From assembly GCF_943734655.1 (NCBI RefSeq), contig NC_071354.1, forward strand, positions 142,037,142-142,101,141: DNA of 64,000 nucleotides. The letters are read 5' to 3'. Of this stretch, positions 43,733-56,044 are shown one piece after another (position 1 is the stretch's first letter; every line of letters starts with the position of its first letter). A program made the position numbers and the translations under genes. This DNA is from Sabethes cyaneus (Eukaryota; Arthropoda; Insecta; Diptera; Culicidae). Below the pieces are notes generated by a model that worked only from the letters and a program-made list of their open reading frames with translations, searched no databases and was not told where the DNA came from.

Positions 43733-46700
43733 GTATAATACCGACACCTATCCGAAAATAGCGAAATCTCTTGTATCTCTAATGCTGACATGATTGGGAA
43801 TCTAAATAAATTGAGCTCATTTGCCAAATTTCCATAAGAACAGCCGCGAACGCCGCTAGCCACAGAACTACTACAACTGCTCATTAAGCAGTTCATAATT
43901 GCTCAAAGTACATTTTTTTACCTAAAATCTTCGCACCCCGATCTCGTTGTCAACAAAGCCAGATAATAACCGCACATCAAATACGTACTGATGCGAAATG
44001 TGTTACGAATGTGTTCTCGCACCAAATACGAACCGTTCGTAATAACAACTTGTGCGGTACAAAATAAACCTGCGAATGTTTTTATACGGTATGAAACTAT
44101 TTTTATAAGCTAAAAATATAATATTACGAATATTTTTTTTTTCTAAAATAAAATACGAAATAATGTTCTCAGTGTGGTACCCGCCATAGCGAAAACCTAA
44201 CAAATGACAGAATGGATTGTACGTTTTACGAAACTTCGTTTGGCTGCTGTTCGAAAAAGATGTCACGACTGCAAGCGAGAAATTGTTATTCGTACGCAAT
44301 ATGCAACTTGCTAAACTTTGATAGGATAGAGAAACGGTCTTGCTAGTTATTTACGATAGAATTGCAAAGTTCATGCGGTCTTTTGATTACGTTTTCGGTT
44401 TTCGCAATGTCACAGTCACACAACCGAGACTGCCAATTGGTATTTTGCTTCTGATCCTGAAGCGAGTTTCTGGATTGTGACAATTAGAGCTACTGTTGCA
44501 AAGCCGAAATACTTATGCCCCTTTGTACAACATTGCAAATTGGTTTGCACATCCATTTGCCTAGCGTTCAATTTTCCGGGGGGAGTTAAAAGTATTGCTT
44601 TGATTTATTTGTCTGGAAATTTATGAAAAATCCATTTTATTTATTTCGATAAATCGCATTGCTTGCCTGCGTCTCTCTTTGCGAATGCACTTAGTTGTCT
44701 GTGTGCAGATCTCAACCCATCCTGCGGGAAAACCTTCCACCCATTCCGGTACGAGTGTTGTACAACCGGTCGGCGGTCGGATACCACCACCAGGCAGGGA
44801 CTAGCGAAACCAAACTATCGCACTATCTGCACCGACAGGGCACCGGTTGCACAAACCGTGTGATTGTGCAGCATTTCTCCCGACTTCCCGTCCTTGGTGG
44901 CTAGACAGACTTCAACAATGCACAGCCAGTGCGCTGGGCAGAAGAGAGGCATTCTAAGTCAGACAAACTGCACCACAGCACTACTTCAGTTCATAACCAA
45001 CGTCTGGCTGCGACCTCCAGCCTGTCGTCTGGAAAATCAGAGTGAGACTGGTTGTCTTGTGGGCTGAGAAATCAGAGCCAAATGCATTCATGTCTAGCCA
45101 GTCAGCCACCCAGACGAGCCAGCAATGGCAGCAAATTACATACAAAATTTGTTGATTGATAGAGGTTTGCTGTAGACGGAAGAATTTTTCTTCGCTTAAG
45201 TTTCACTGCTGGGAAAACGTCAACGGTAGTTCACTCAAAATTGTACGCTTGTGCTTCATTGTTGTTGAGCTGATTTTCGTGCTTATGAAAATTAATGATT
45301 TAAATCTATTACAGTTTCAATCTACATAGCCAGAGTTTTCTTTAGCAATTTCCACTAGCATTTTATAAACATAAAAGGGCTAAGTTCTAGTATGTAGACC
45401 CTGTAACAGTGTACCAATTAAATGTGCAGAAAAACATTTACAAAACAAAAGTATCTATTTATGACCATTTAAATAATATATAATTGCTGTTTTAATGAAT
45501 TAATTTATAGCCGAATGATGATCACTTTTAACCAAAACGAAAAATATGAAATCGTTGGAGCCAACCAGCCCTGTACTGGCATGCTGACCTAAATTACTTC
45601 GATATTTCATTTCAGAAATCGGTTCTTCTGCATAATAATTTCTCCGTGAACAATATGCAAAAAATTCGAACTCAAATTTTGTACCTTTCCACATTCATAT
45701 TTGTGCCCGGCGAATTTCTGCCAACGTTGGATTATGACGCGCCAAGTGGTTGTTTATTTTTTTCTTTTCCAGCAGACACTTTTTCAAGATTCACGACAAG
45801 ATATGCTTTTAAGCGTTGGAGTGCGGATGGTAGGGTGGCAGAAGTGTGCATAACCTGACCACCTTGCACATTTCAGCGAGCGTGCTATGCTTCCTTTTCT
45901 CACCGCCGCACCACTCCTGGAAGCATACGACTACGGGATAGCAATAATGCATCGGCAAGGCAAGTAACTATCTTCATGATGCTAAAGAATCCCATCTATA
46001 ATGGTTACCAAGGACAGAAGTTGCGGCTGATAAAAAAAAATCATGAGATAGGCTCGAGCTAAAGGGTTTTCTCATTGCATATTTATACTGCACCGCAGCT
46101 CGAAGCTCCTAGCATGAAGAATCCTGGTCCTAGCCAGGTGCTGACCTTGTATGATTTTATTCTCAAGTCTAGTTACATTCTATGTTGTACATCGAATATT
46201 TATTTATATCTTGCCGCGGAGAAGGTCGAGCGAATTTAGTATTAATGCTATTTATTTAATATTATTTTCTGATATTTCGAAACACTTTTGCACAATGTTG
46301 AAAGACTCATGCCCTTTTTTTAGCTAATTAGTTGGTAAAACCAACTGCCAGAATAAAATATATAAATATATAATAGAAACTATGTTTGCCAATTCCACCG
46401 AGGCGGCTGTCTGACTACTAGCTTATGTTGATATAGACTATGCTAGTCTAGCCATGTTTGGAAACATTATGATGGACGCTTAGAAATTCTTTTTTCACTG
46501 GCGACATTCTAATATGATTAGCGGTCAAATAACTGTATTGTCTGTCGGTTAGCGTTTTGTTTCGGTTCGGAGCATATGCTTTAAGAATTTCTACTCACAA
46601 ACAGTTAATATTTTAAATTATAATTGGGTTATAGTGAAACGGGTTATTAGTGACGTTTTGAGTTTCAAAAGCAATTTTTGTTTTGTCTAATGCAGTCTTT

Positions 46701-46794
46701 ATTACAAGGAGCATAAAATCTGCCAAGAGAAATTTTTTGCATGGCTATATCTGATTTAAATGTACCTACTAATATGTCTTCGCTGTATGAGATA
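43733..46794. other. Single-copy-looking non-coding region
   Basis: Mostly AT-rich; 44680-45080 is more GC-rich. Short frames have no recognisable motif. No element ends were identified. It could be host intron or intergenic DNA. Confidence 0.3.
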
Positions 46795-46941
46795 ACGTTT
46801 TGCCTTTCTACTATATAAATATATAGTATAAAGGTATAGAAATCACTTGGAAAACCGGAAATGGAAAGAAGGTCCTGCGGGCCGAATGTCATATACCATT
46901 CGACTTAGTTTCGAAAACTGAGCATTTTCTGTGTGTGTGTA

Positions 46942-46987
<46 letters not shown>

Positions 46988-47460
46988 TGTGTGTGTATGT
47001 GACGCTTTTAATCTCACTCACTTTTCTCGGAGATGGCTGGACCGATTTTAATGTTCTTAGTGTCAAATGAAAGGTCTAGGTGTCCCATTGGTCGCTATTG
47101 AATTTCATACCGATCGGACTTTTAGTTCAAAAGTTATGTATAAAAATATGAAAAATATGGGACTTCATTATCTCATAGGTCCCTTAACCGATTTGAACAA
47201 AATTGATTGCATATGAAAGAGGAGCCTTGCAAACCCTTAACTTCCAAATTTCATGACGATTGGCCTTGTAGTTTGAAAGTTACATAAAGAAATGTGAAAA
47301 AATAGTATTTAAAACATATTTTTGAAACATATAAACATTAATTCAATGAAAAACATCACACATTTTATTATTATTTGAAAATTACTGCTGAGATCTATCA
47401 AACGAAACCGAGTTATTAAAAATCGGACGGTTCGTTCAAAAGTTATTTAAACTTTAACAC
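46795..47460 (+). repeat. Unclassified interspersed repeat with (TG)n
   Basis: A short inverted pair around 46801-46838 (GCCTTTCTACTATATAAATA then TATAGTATAAAGGT) is followed by a CATTCGACTTAGTTTCGAAA segment, a TG/TATG run (46931-47000) and a GAGATGGCTGGACCGATTTT block. That order is familiar to me from many mosquito interspersed repeats, but I cannot name the family. Two internal blocks of similar sense (...AAAAGTTATGTATAAAAATA and ...AAGTTACATAAAGAAATG) suggest internal duplication. Confidence 0.45.
46931..47000. repeat. (TG)n microsatellite with TATG interruptions
   Basis: An almost pure TG dinucleotide run of about 70 bp, interrupted by TA. Confidence 0.95.
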
Positions 47461-47527
47461 GTAAGCACCGTATATTAAACCGTTAAAACGCGTGAAATCA
47501 AAACAAATGTTGATTGTAGTCAATGTG

Positions 47528-47750
47528 TGTGATGTATGTGTGTATGTATGTATGTATGTATGTATGTATGTATGTATGTATGTATGTATGTATGTATGTA
47601 TGTATGTATGTATGTATGTATGTATGTATGTATGTATGTATGTATGTATGTATGTATGTATGTATGTATGTATGTATGTATGTATGTATGTATGTATGTA
47701 TGTATGTATGTATGTATGTATGTATGTATGTATGTATGTATGTATGTATG

Positions 47751-47784
<34 letters not shown>

Positions 47785-47828
47785 TGTATGTATGTATATA
47801 TGTATGTATGTATGTATGTATATGTGTG
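47528..47828. repeat. (TATG)n microsatellite, about 300 bp
   Basis: About seventy tandem GTAT/TATG units run with only three TATA-type interruptions near 47752, 47796 and 47819. Open frames in all phases here are repeat artefacts. Confidence 0.97.
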
Positions 47829-47836
47829 TGTATGTG

Positions 47837-47951
47837 GTCCCAAGCAACAATGTGAGTTTGATTGTACTCTTGTGGTGGTTTTCATGACCAATTTTGGTCT
47901 TGAATGCCATCATAGGAGTGTAATAAAACTCAAATTGTTATTTGGGATGAC
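47837..47951. mobile_element. 115-bp hairpin MITE at microsatellite edge
   Basis: GTCCCAAGCAACAATGTGAG pairs with the complement of CTCAAATTGTTATTTGGGATGAC at the right. The match runs nearly the full length to a GACCAATTTTGGTC centre. It abuts the TATG run. Superfamily unknown. Confidence 0.65.
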
Positions 47952-48079
47952 AATTTGCATTTTTTAAATTTGCATTGAAATTCAAGAAAAGATGTTTCTC
48001 ACTTTTGTGAATCAATTGTCTGAAGTTTTTGAAGCCTCTTAGTGGAATACGAAATTTGAAAAAACTTTTACCGACTAAA

Positions 48080-48202
48080 TTCCACTATTTAATATTTATT
48101 TGTGACAAATACGTATACGCTTTGAAATAAGACACTGATGAAGCCTGCACGTCGTAGACGAACTACGTATCTGTTGCAAATAAATATTAAATAGTGGGAT
48201 TT
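48080..48202. repeat. Hairpin repeat with TCCACTATTTAATATTTATT ends
   Basis: TCCACTATTTAATATTTATT at 48081 returns as AATAAATATTAAATAGTGGG at the right. Inner parts pair less well (ACAAATACGTAT against ATACGTATCTGTT). Non-coding, 123 bp. Confidence 0.6.
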
Positions 48203-48479
48203 AATCGAAAAGCTATTTCTTTTCTTTGATTTCAGATTTCAATTGTCATTTTGTTCACTTGCTGTTACTCACAATTGTACACGAAAAGCAAACAGCGAAA
48301 AGAAGCAGTTAATTTAAGCATGTAGGTTAGCATTGGGCGATACTGTATCTGTATCGAAAAAATCGATACTTTTGAGCCGATACATCGATATTTTGGATCG
48401 ATACTGAGCGTCCCGATACCGGCCAGTATCGATACTAAAACGACGATATTTGTATCGATACCTTTATAGTAAATGCTAG

Positions 48480-49080
48480 GGAAACTAAAATACTTTATTT
48501 ATCCTAATGCGATGTCCATTAGGATTTCACCTGCATAAAAATGTTCCGCCAACAAACTCGATCCTTGGCTGTCCTCCTCCAATTTCTCGAATGTCCCACA
48601 CTTTCCAGGACTTGCTCCATATGGTCTAACCGTCAAGCACGCTGCGTACCTCTGCGCCTGGTACCAACCGAATTCGAGGCAAACATCATTTTTACGGGAT
48701 TGTTTTCCGGCATTCTCACATGTCCCGGCCATTGTACTCTTCCAGCCTCAGCAACTTTCTGAATACTGGGTTGGCCGAAAAGCTGCTCCAGTTTGTGCTT
48801 CATGTTTTTCATCCATAGACCGTACTCACATACACCACCAAAGATAATCCTAAGCATACGACGTCCAAAAGTGACCAGTCTCCGTCGAGCATTGTCCACG
48901 TTTTGTGCCCGTAGACTATCGGTCTTATTTGCGCTTTGTACATGGTACATTTGGTACAGGGATGAAGCTTGCCAGATTTTAGGGTCTTGTACAATCCGTA
49001 GTAAGCACGACTTCCGGCAAGAATACCTCTGCGTATTTCTCTGCTGCAGATGTTATCCGACCACCTCGAACTCGTAGAAA
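48480..49080 (-). pseudogene. RTE LINE ORF2 C-terminal fragment
   Basis: Read from about 49000 downwards: LRAQNVDNARRRLVTFGRRM, LRIIFGGVCEYGLWMKNMKH, EQLFGQPSIQKVAEAGRVQW, PGHVRMPENNPVKMMFASNS and VGTRRRGTQRA. These are the typical C-terminal blocks of RTE/JAM1-like ORF2. A frameshift precedes RLDHMEQ. It lies inside the hAT-type element. It is 5'-truncated and dead. Confidence 0.82.
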
Positions 49081-49164
49081 TTAAAATAAGAGGTGTACCT
49101 AATTAATGCGGCAGCTAATTTTTTTTTTTTTTTTCGATAAATAAACTCTGCAAAAATAGATGCA

Positions 49165-49835
49165 TTCCTAGTTCCAGTCTTAAATCAAATTTTAAGTAAA
49201 ACTTCAATTTCAATTTGAAATCTAATTTAAAGTCGGATTTCTTGGGTGATGTAAAAAAATCAAATTCAATTTCAAATCCTATTTCAAGTCCAATTATAAG
49301 TCCGATTTAACTCCAATTTCTGGCAAAGTTGTAAGTATAATTTCTAGTCAAATTTTTCATCCAATTCACTATTAGTTACTAGTAAAATTTTAAATTCTTT
49401 ATTATGTCATATTTCAAGTTCAATTTCATGTCTCATTATAAGTCCTGTTTCATGTGTAATTTGAAGTCCAATTTATATATTCTAGTCTGAATTGGTCAAA
49501 ACTTGAGTTTAACTTCGCGCCCAATTTTAAGTGTGATTTGAAGTCCAAATTCAAGTTCCACTCCAAGTTTAATTTTAAGTTAAATTTAAAGTCTTACCTC
49601 CAGCTCAATTTAAAGTAAAGATTCAAGTTGAAATTGATTCAAACTGAAGTCCAATATCATTTGATCATCAATAACAATTTGAAGTACAATTTTAAGCATA
49701 ATGCCATGCTCAATTCTAAGTTAAATTTCAGTTCCCATTTCAAGTTCAATATCAAGTTTAATTTCAGGTTCAATTTTAAGTAAAATTTCAAGTGCAATTC
49801 CAGCTCCGATTTTAAAATTAATTTCAAATGCGATC
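49165..49835. repeat. Degenerate 12-bp-type tandem tract (TTTCAAGTCCAA-like)
   Basis: Some 670 bp are made of variants of AATTTCAAGTCC (AATTTCAAATCC, AATTATAAGTCC, ATTTGAAGTCC, AATTTTAAGTAA and so on) in loose tandem. It is strongly A/T-biased on this strand and lies next to the 5' edge of the RTE fragment. It is not a classical microsatellite because units are diverged. Confidence 0.75.
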
Positions 49836-50640
49836 AATTAGACAACTCGCAAGTTGCTGAGTGAAGCTCTGCTTTCCTCAATGGAGGTAGCTATCTTGGC
49901 ACTCGAAGATGGATGTGGTTGGATACGCTAGACCGTCAATGAAGCCGCAACTGCGTTGTTAAGTGAAGAAACCCTGAGTGCATGAAATGACTTTTGACGG
50001 AGATGAACTGGAAGGGGTTGATGAATTCATAAATTAGGGATCTCTATCAACCGCCGTCAATCATACGAGTAAGCAGATTCAACGACGCATTCTAGCTAAG
50101 TCAGGTCTACTTTTCCCTTCGTAAATCATTTCGATCAAGGAGCATAAACCGTACGCAAAATATAAAAGCATTTGCTAGCGCTTGGCTGAGTGGTCGATTT
50201 CTGGTCGGCCGGGCCGGTTTTTCACTTGCAAAGCCGGTGATCGATCAATCTGGCAAAAAGTCGGTTCCACTAGATTTTCTAATAAATTTTGTAGCAATCC
50301 TGACCAATTCGTTGCAGTTTCCGGTCAAAAGAGTTTAAAACCGCAGGCCTGACCAGTCCGACATCAGCTATTATTTCGTTCCTAACGAGATTTCGTATGA
50401 GAACGAAAGAGAATCAACAGTAGTAAAAGCACACGCATACTATTTTCTAAAAAATTAAGCTAAATAATAAACAAAAGTGTGGTTTTCGTTGCACCCTGTC
50501 AGTGTATCGATACCGATATCGATACCACTGGTATCGATACTCGCCGCCCGATAATTCAACGGGATCGATACCTTTACAAAAATTGTATCGATATTCGAAT
50601 ATCGATGCTTTTCGCAGTATCGCCCAATGCTAATGTAGGT

Positions 50641-51841
50641 ATAGTGGTGTATAGGATTAAAAATACTAATGAGTTTTCCAAATAAATTTATACAAATTTC
50701 AAACAAATTTTACGCATCAATAGACGCTCTTTTTAATCAATAGATACTGGAGCTTAGAAATGTTATATGAAAAATAGGAAGTAAACTTTGCACGGTAGTA
50801 ATTTTTTAGAATTTGTTTTCGTTAATGACATTTTAAAGGACAGATGTCTTATGTCATGTATCATGTTTGAACAAATAAATCAAAAATGACCAGCACTGGA
50901 AATCATATCGATCATATTTCCCATTCTCAAGCATGTTTAAGGCGCAGCTTGCACTATTTTTCGACCTCATCTTGTTTTCCTAACCCTCTAACATTGTAAA
51001 AACGATGCGATCAAGCTAATGACTATCTTTTCATGAAAGTACATTCAAAAGAAGCTTAAGTTTTGATTTTCATGCAAAATAATTATCTGAAGGAGCGCCA
51101 GCTAAGAAAAAGTTCAATTTCTCTTTTTCATATCTAATGCTCTATTCAGTTATTTTTTCTAATTCAAATATATTGCAAAATTGAAGCCAAGCAAACTAAT
51201 AGTAAAATTTTGAGATTAATCATTTTGTTGTCGATATCCTTTGTCTTCAAAAGCGAAGTATAATAATAATTTTTCTGAACTCTTGTTTTTCAAAGATGCT
51301 CACTTTTGAACGCATGGTATTAATTAATTATCAAAAAATCTGTTATAACCACATATTTCATATTGTCAATTCAAAACAAGTTTCGTATGTGGCTCTGAAG
51401 CCCGAAAGTTAAGGCCGACCGATTATAAAACTAAATAAGGTATTACAAGTATTTACGCACCCAAGGAAAGAAAATTTAATTATTCTACGCAATACGTTGG
51501 TAATTTTACTGGCAAATAAGGATTTTCAGGAATACGGAACGGATATTTAAAAATATAGTCAAGTTAATTATACATAGATGTTCCTGAGAAATTAAATAAT
51601 GATTATTGTGGCAGTAGAAAGGCTAGGTCACGCCGCTAGGTGGATTAATTCGGGTTACCCGGGTTAATTCGGGTGGATCAGAGACCAGTTACCCGTTACT
51701 ACTTCTTATTTATTAAGCAAATCTGTAAAAACATATTTTGTAGGTTTTCTTTTAATTACCTAGTTTAAAGAAAAATTCACTTTTCGCTGAATACATCTCA
51801 TCATTTTCTGGACAGTAACGTTTTCAACCGTACCTACCATA
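50641..51841. other. AT-rich non-coding region
   Basis: No coding features. At 51619-51675 the segment AGGTCACGCCGCTAGGTGGA and nearby GGGTTACCCGGGTTAATTCG looks like an eroded repeat end; unidentified. Confidence 0.35.
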
Positions 51842-52303
51842 TTTTGACGTAGGATCTTACGTCAAGATTTGGCTAGATAGGGTGTCATCCCAAGAAATCT
51901 GTCTCGAAAAGTGGTCAAGTTTTGAACGCCAATAATCATTTTCCTGATAGATTTCCGGATCAATTTTAAATATTTTCGCACCAATCGATCGGTAAATCTT
52001 CTACGTGTCAACCCAAATTAAGAAAATTATTGATTCTTAAGTGTTGAAAATTAGCAAATAACGAAACACTGTTTAACTCGAAATCCTCGCTTCGCGATTG
52101 GTTGGATAAGACGTCATCAAAGTTTTAACGTGTTTTTGGAACCCCAACAGCTTGATGATTCTTTGCGACGATTGAATGTAGACCAACTTGATAACTGTGC
52201 TTAAGAAGTTTGCCAGAAAAAGCGACGAAATCTTCCCATTCCAACAAGATATCTTAGGACCGTGATAAACCTTGACCAATTTAATGCCTGTATTAGAGAA
52301 GTA
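51842..52303 (-). mobile_element. Dispersed repeat E1, copy B (first part)
   Basis: It starts with TTTTGACGTAGGATCTTACG and AGATAGGGTGTCATCCCAAG, the complement of the E1 right end. It then runs through ...CCGATCGA/AATCTTCT... to the modules, following copy C (55283 onwards) closely. It is cut at 52303 by a TA-inserted element; the continuation is at 53596. Confidence 0.65.
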
Positions 52304-53595
52304 CCGTAAAACGGGGTAACAGTGATCATTGGGGGTAACATTGATCAGTTCAGCAAAGTTGGCTAGGATATGTTACTGCTTCGTCGTAATTGGGTATTTT
52401 AGTGGTATATACATTTCCGCATATTCTGACAAGATATGATGCCATTCAATCGCTACATGAAGACTTTTCCGAATTTGACTAATGGAAGTAATGAAAAAAC
52501 ATTTTTTTTATATTTGAAAAAAAAATTTGGAATAAGACGATAGCTTACAAGTAAACCACTTTTCTTTTTAGCTCGTCTTAGACAACACAGTGAATAGATA
52601 CACTATGGTCATCGAACGATACCAGGTTTCATATGAGAGCTTTAAAAGCTCGGTTAAAATGAAGAGCTCTATCAGAGAGATAGAAGAGAGGGAGAGAACT
52701 TCTGACATCAAGTTAATCAATCGGCTTGGTTGATATCTGTCAAACAGCAAATCATTCCAGTTTTGATTTTTATTAATTTTTTAATCGAATATTGACTTAA
52801 TTGAAATATAAAAAGAACTGCTAGATTCAGGAAACGACGGGCTATCAAATGAGATAGAAAAATCCACTTTTTTGGGAAAATTAAAATACCCAATTGCCTA
52901 CTCCCATCCTATCCGACACAAATTATTAAAAATATCAGCATTTTTATGACACACAATGCAAAACTAGTAATTCCCTAATATTTTAGTTTGTTGTCTATCA
53001 TACGCGATCAATCAAAGTGAGCTGAGATCTATTTAAATTAAAATTTTATCATTAAAGAAGTCCTACCAGCCAAATTTCCTACGTTTTTTCGTGTGACGAA
53101 GAAGAAAATGTCGACTAATCGTTTTAATTTCCGTCATTCATAAATGAAAATAACTCACGCAAGGCATTGTCGTTATTCTACAGCCAGGAAAACTTGCCTG
53201 ACCTGCAGACATTTTGGAGAATAACATTTGTCATGCCGTCCTATACAAATACATGCGCGTTAGCTTCGTAAACATTGCGATTTTTAGTTCGGACGATGAA
53301 AAGTTTTGATAGACGGATTTTAAAACGGTACGACGACTTTAAGAAATAAAGTCAGTTGCGTAATTTCAATAATATGCTTTAATAATCGCTTTTCAGTGAT
53401 TTCAAAGTTTACGGATCGGAAGGTAAGTGTGTTTTAGTCAAATCAGCACAAGAACTTTTGGAATATTCATTAAATCCTTCCAACAAATGATGAAAATTAG
53501 AATGGCTCTACTTACTACGACGGAAATTAGAAATAAACCCTATTTCACTTATTAATGCGAATGGTCCATTTGATCAATGTTACCCCGTCTTACGG
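52304..53595. mobile_element. TA-flanked TIR element with GGGGTAACA(T)TGATCA boxes
   Basis: The left end is CCGTAAAACGGGGTAACAGT, then GATCA and a second box GGGGGTAACATTGATCA. The right end is the complement, TGATCAATGTTACCCCGTCT then TACGG. TA flanks both sides (52302-52303 and 53596-53597). Removing it restores GAGAAGTACACCAGAAA, which matches the uninterrupted E1 module in copy A (GGGAAGTACGCCAGAGA on the minus strand). Non-coding, 1.29 kb. Fits a non-autonomous Tc1/mariner-like element. Confidence 0.85.
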
Positions 53596-53990
53596 TACAC
53601 CAGAAAAAGCAAAGAAAGCCCTTTGTCTCAACAGATCGCAAATTCTTTACTACAAAATGATTAGGCCTAGACGAATTTGATATCTGTGTTGGAAAAGTGC
53701 GCGCCAGCTATATCAAGTATCAACATCTTTGGCTCGAGCAGCACGTTTCTGTGGAAGATTTCTGTCTGCGCGTCAGCTGTAGTGTTCGTTATTATATGAT
53801 TATGATTTGGTATGGATGCACATGTTTGCCGTTTTGTTGGAAATAACTATGAAATCTATTGAAGATTAAACGTTTACCTAAAAGCAGCCTATCATTTTAT
53901 TTTGATGTACGTATAAATCTATGCTAACAGTTTATTTTTGTGTCGTAACATTTATTTTTGTGCTGGATAAGTTATAGGGCAAAGAACGAG
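53596..53990 (-). mobile_element. Dispersed repeat E1, copy B (second part)
   Basis: It resumes the module series (CAACAGATCGCAAATTCTTT, GATATCTGTGTTGGAAAAGT) and continues with TGTAGTGTTCGTTATTATAT and GATTATGATTTGG. It is nearly identical to copy C and supplies the empty site for the insertion at 56045. It ends about where the two copies diverge. Confidence 0.7.
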
Positions 53991-54873
53991 TTAAGCAGTG
54001 TTACCTATTTTAATCAGTTGAAAATAAATGAGTCAAAAATGCACTTTTTTATCCATATTTTCAAAATCTTTTGATAAGAACATCATCTTGAATCACTTTG
54101 CCGTAGATATAATTTATACAAACACAATTTAATTAGTTTCCTACAAGAAATATGAAGAATTAAAAATTGTTGTTAAAAAACATACATTTTTTCAGCTGCT
54201 GAAGGAAACCGCCACCTCGCTACTAAGCAATTAATCACATTTTTGAGCACTGATTACAGCATTTCTAAAAGTTGAGCATTCACTTATCACATACCATTTT
54301 ATTCACTATACTTTTTTATATAATCTAAACTTTTGTTACTATCCAGAGTTCTTATTATTTTATAATGATTTGAAAAATAAAATCTGAACTGTTGGAGCTT
54401 TTTCAGTAGTCCGAAATGTATAAACTATCGTGTTGCCAAAACACTGTTTCGTTTCTAGAAATAAGAATAATAAGTTTGAAATTAACTGAAACCTACAATG
54501 GTGAAAACGTGGTTCAGTAGTTTCTAGCAAAATGTATGTTTTTCAACGATGTTTTTCAATGTTATTTGCTTTGACCACATTCTTTCGTGTACATACACGG
54601 TGTAGTGGTATGCGTTTTTAACGCAAGAAACATTTGAAAAAGGCAAAATAATCAAACTAAAGCAATGATTTAAAACAAAATTATTATGGGAATCATATTC
54701 AATACAAGTAGTCTGACACAAATATTCAATGAAAAAAACAGATTTTTTAATAATGTAGTCAGAGACGTTGATATCTTATGATTTTCATGAAACTAATAGG
54801 AAAACAAATTTTATGATTCGTTGTTCCACCTCTTTCAGATGTTAACAATAACCTACTGCGCGAACGAAGATGC
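53991..54873. other. AT-rich non-coding region
   Basis: Nothing recognised. Confidence 0.35.
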
Positions 54874-55154
54874 CCAAGGGGATTCCAGTACGGTATATAA
54901 GTACTGAGTACTAGTACTAGTAATCACTGATTACTTTTGTAATCATTTACGTCTTAAACGCGTAACCAAGTCAAGAACGAACCGGAATCAGTGCAACATC
55001 ATTGATAAACTTAATTGGTAATCGTTATTAATTTTTAGTAATCACAACAGCGTGATTGACAAAAATTACCGGTAATCAGAAAAAATCAGTATGTAATCAA
55101 TAATAAGTTTTTTCAAAGGTGCGTTGTAATCATTGATGTTGCAAACCCCTTGGG
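54874..55154. mobile_element. Possible small TIR element with TAATCA boxes
   Basis: CCAAGGGGATTCC at the left and AACCCCTTGG at the right are inverted. Between them AGTAATCA/TGATTAC boxes recur about ten times in both orientations (54920-55140), like the subterminal boxes of the other hAT-like elements here. No 8-bp duplication was found, so the call is tentative. Confidence 0.4.
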
Positions 55155-55282
55155 GCAGGTCACCTTATTATCCACGCAAAAAAAGCTGTCAAACAAAATT
55201 CGCATTAGATATCGAGCGGCGTGGGATCGGAAATTTTCAGCCTCCGTTTAAGATTGATTTTAATCCTAGATTGTCGATTATT

Positions 55283-56044
55283 TTTCAAGTTTTTGACGTA
55301 GAACTACGTCTTACGGCAAGTTTTGAGATAGGGTGTCATTCCAAAAAATCGAAAAATGGCGAGCGTCACGAAAAATGAAAAGTTTTGAGCGCTAATAGCT
55401 CAGCGGTTTTCCGATCGATTTTTAATATTCTTACACCAATCGATTGGAAAATCTTCTAAGAATTGAAGAAAAAAGAAAAGTGTGGATTCTTGATGTTGAA
55501 CTATGGAAAAATTGAAAATAATGAAACTATGTTTTACCAGAATTCTCACTTCGTGATTGGTTGGAAGATTCTTTACGATGATCTAAACTTATACCAATCT
55601 GATATCTGTGCTTGGGAAGTAAGCCAAAACAAGTGACAAAGCTTCCACATTTCAACAAGATTTCTTAACATTGCGGTTAAACCTAGACCATTTTGATGTC
55701 CTTGCTTGTATAACCCAGGTGCAGATTATATATACGTTATCTAGAAGCATAATTGCGTTTTATCTCGTGATGGGCGTAAGTACCACCACTATTGGTACTA
55801 CCTCCACTAAGGGTACGCTTACCCTAGTTGAGCTGGAATTGCTCAAAATCCCCAAGATTGCCATTGTCCCAACAGATCGCAAATTCTTTACTGCGAAACG
55901 ATTAAGTCAAGACGAATTTGATATCTGTGTTGGAAAAGTGCGCGCCAACTATATCAAGTATCAGCATCTTTGGCTCGAGCAGCACGTTCCTTACAATCAC
56001 GTGGAAGATTTCTGTCTGCGCGTCAGCTGTAGTGTTCGTTATTA
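55283..56044 (-). mobile_element. Dispersed repeat E1, copy C (first part)
   Basis: It starts GACGTAGAACTACGTCTTAC with TTTTGAGATAGGGTGTCATT. It follows copy A in reverse with the same GCTAATAGCTCAGCGGTTTT block and three to four modules ending in CAACAGATCGCAAATTCTTT. It is interrupted at 56044 by the TA-inserted element and resumes at 58079. Confidence 0.7.

Larger units (their letters stand above)
48328..50632. mobile_element. hAT-type element with exact 8-bp target duplication
   Basis: The TIRs are TAGCATTGGGCGATACT (left) and AGTATCGCCCAATGCTA (right), flanked by ATGTAGGT at 48320-48327 and 50633-50640. Clustered TATCGATA boxes lie just inside both ends (48350-48470 and 50497-50610). 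The 8-bp duplication and repeated subterminal boxes fit hAT. The interior has no transposase. It holds an RTE 3' fragment and a long tract of 12-bp-like units, so the element either captured these or was invaded by them. Confidence 0.85.

Noticed and set aside
47443..47967. Open frames of 110-156 codons over the TATG run
   Set aside because: Tetranucleotide repeat without stops in any phase; no protein features.
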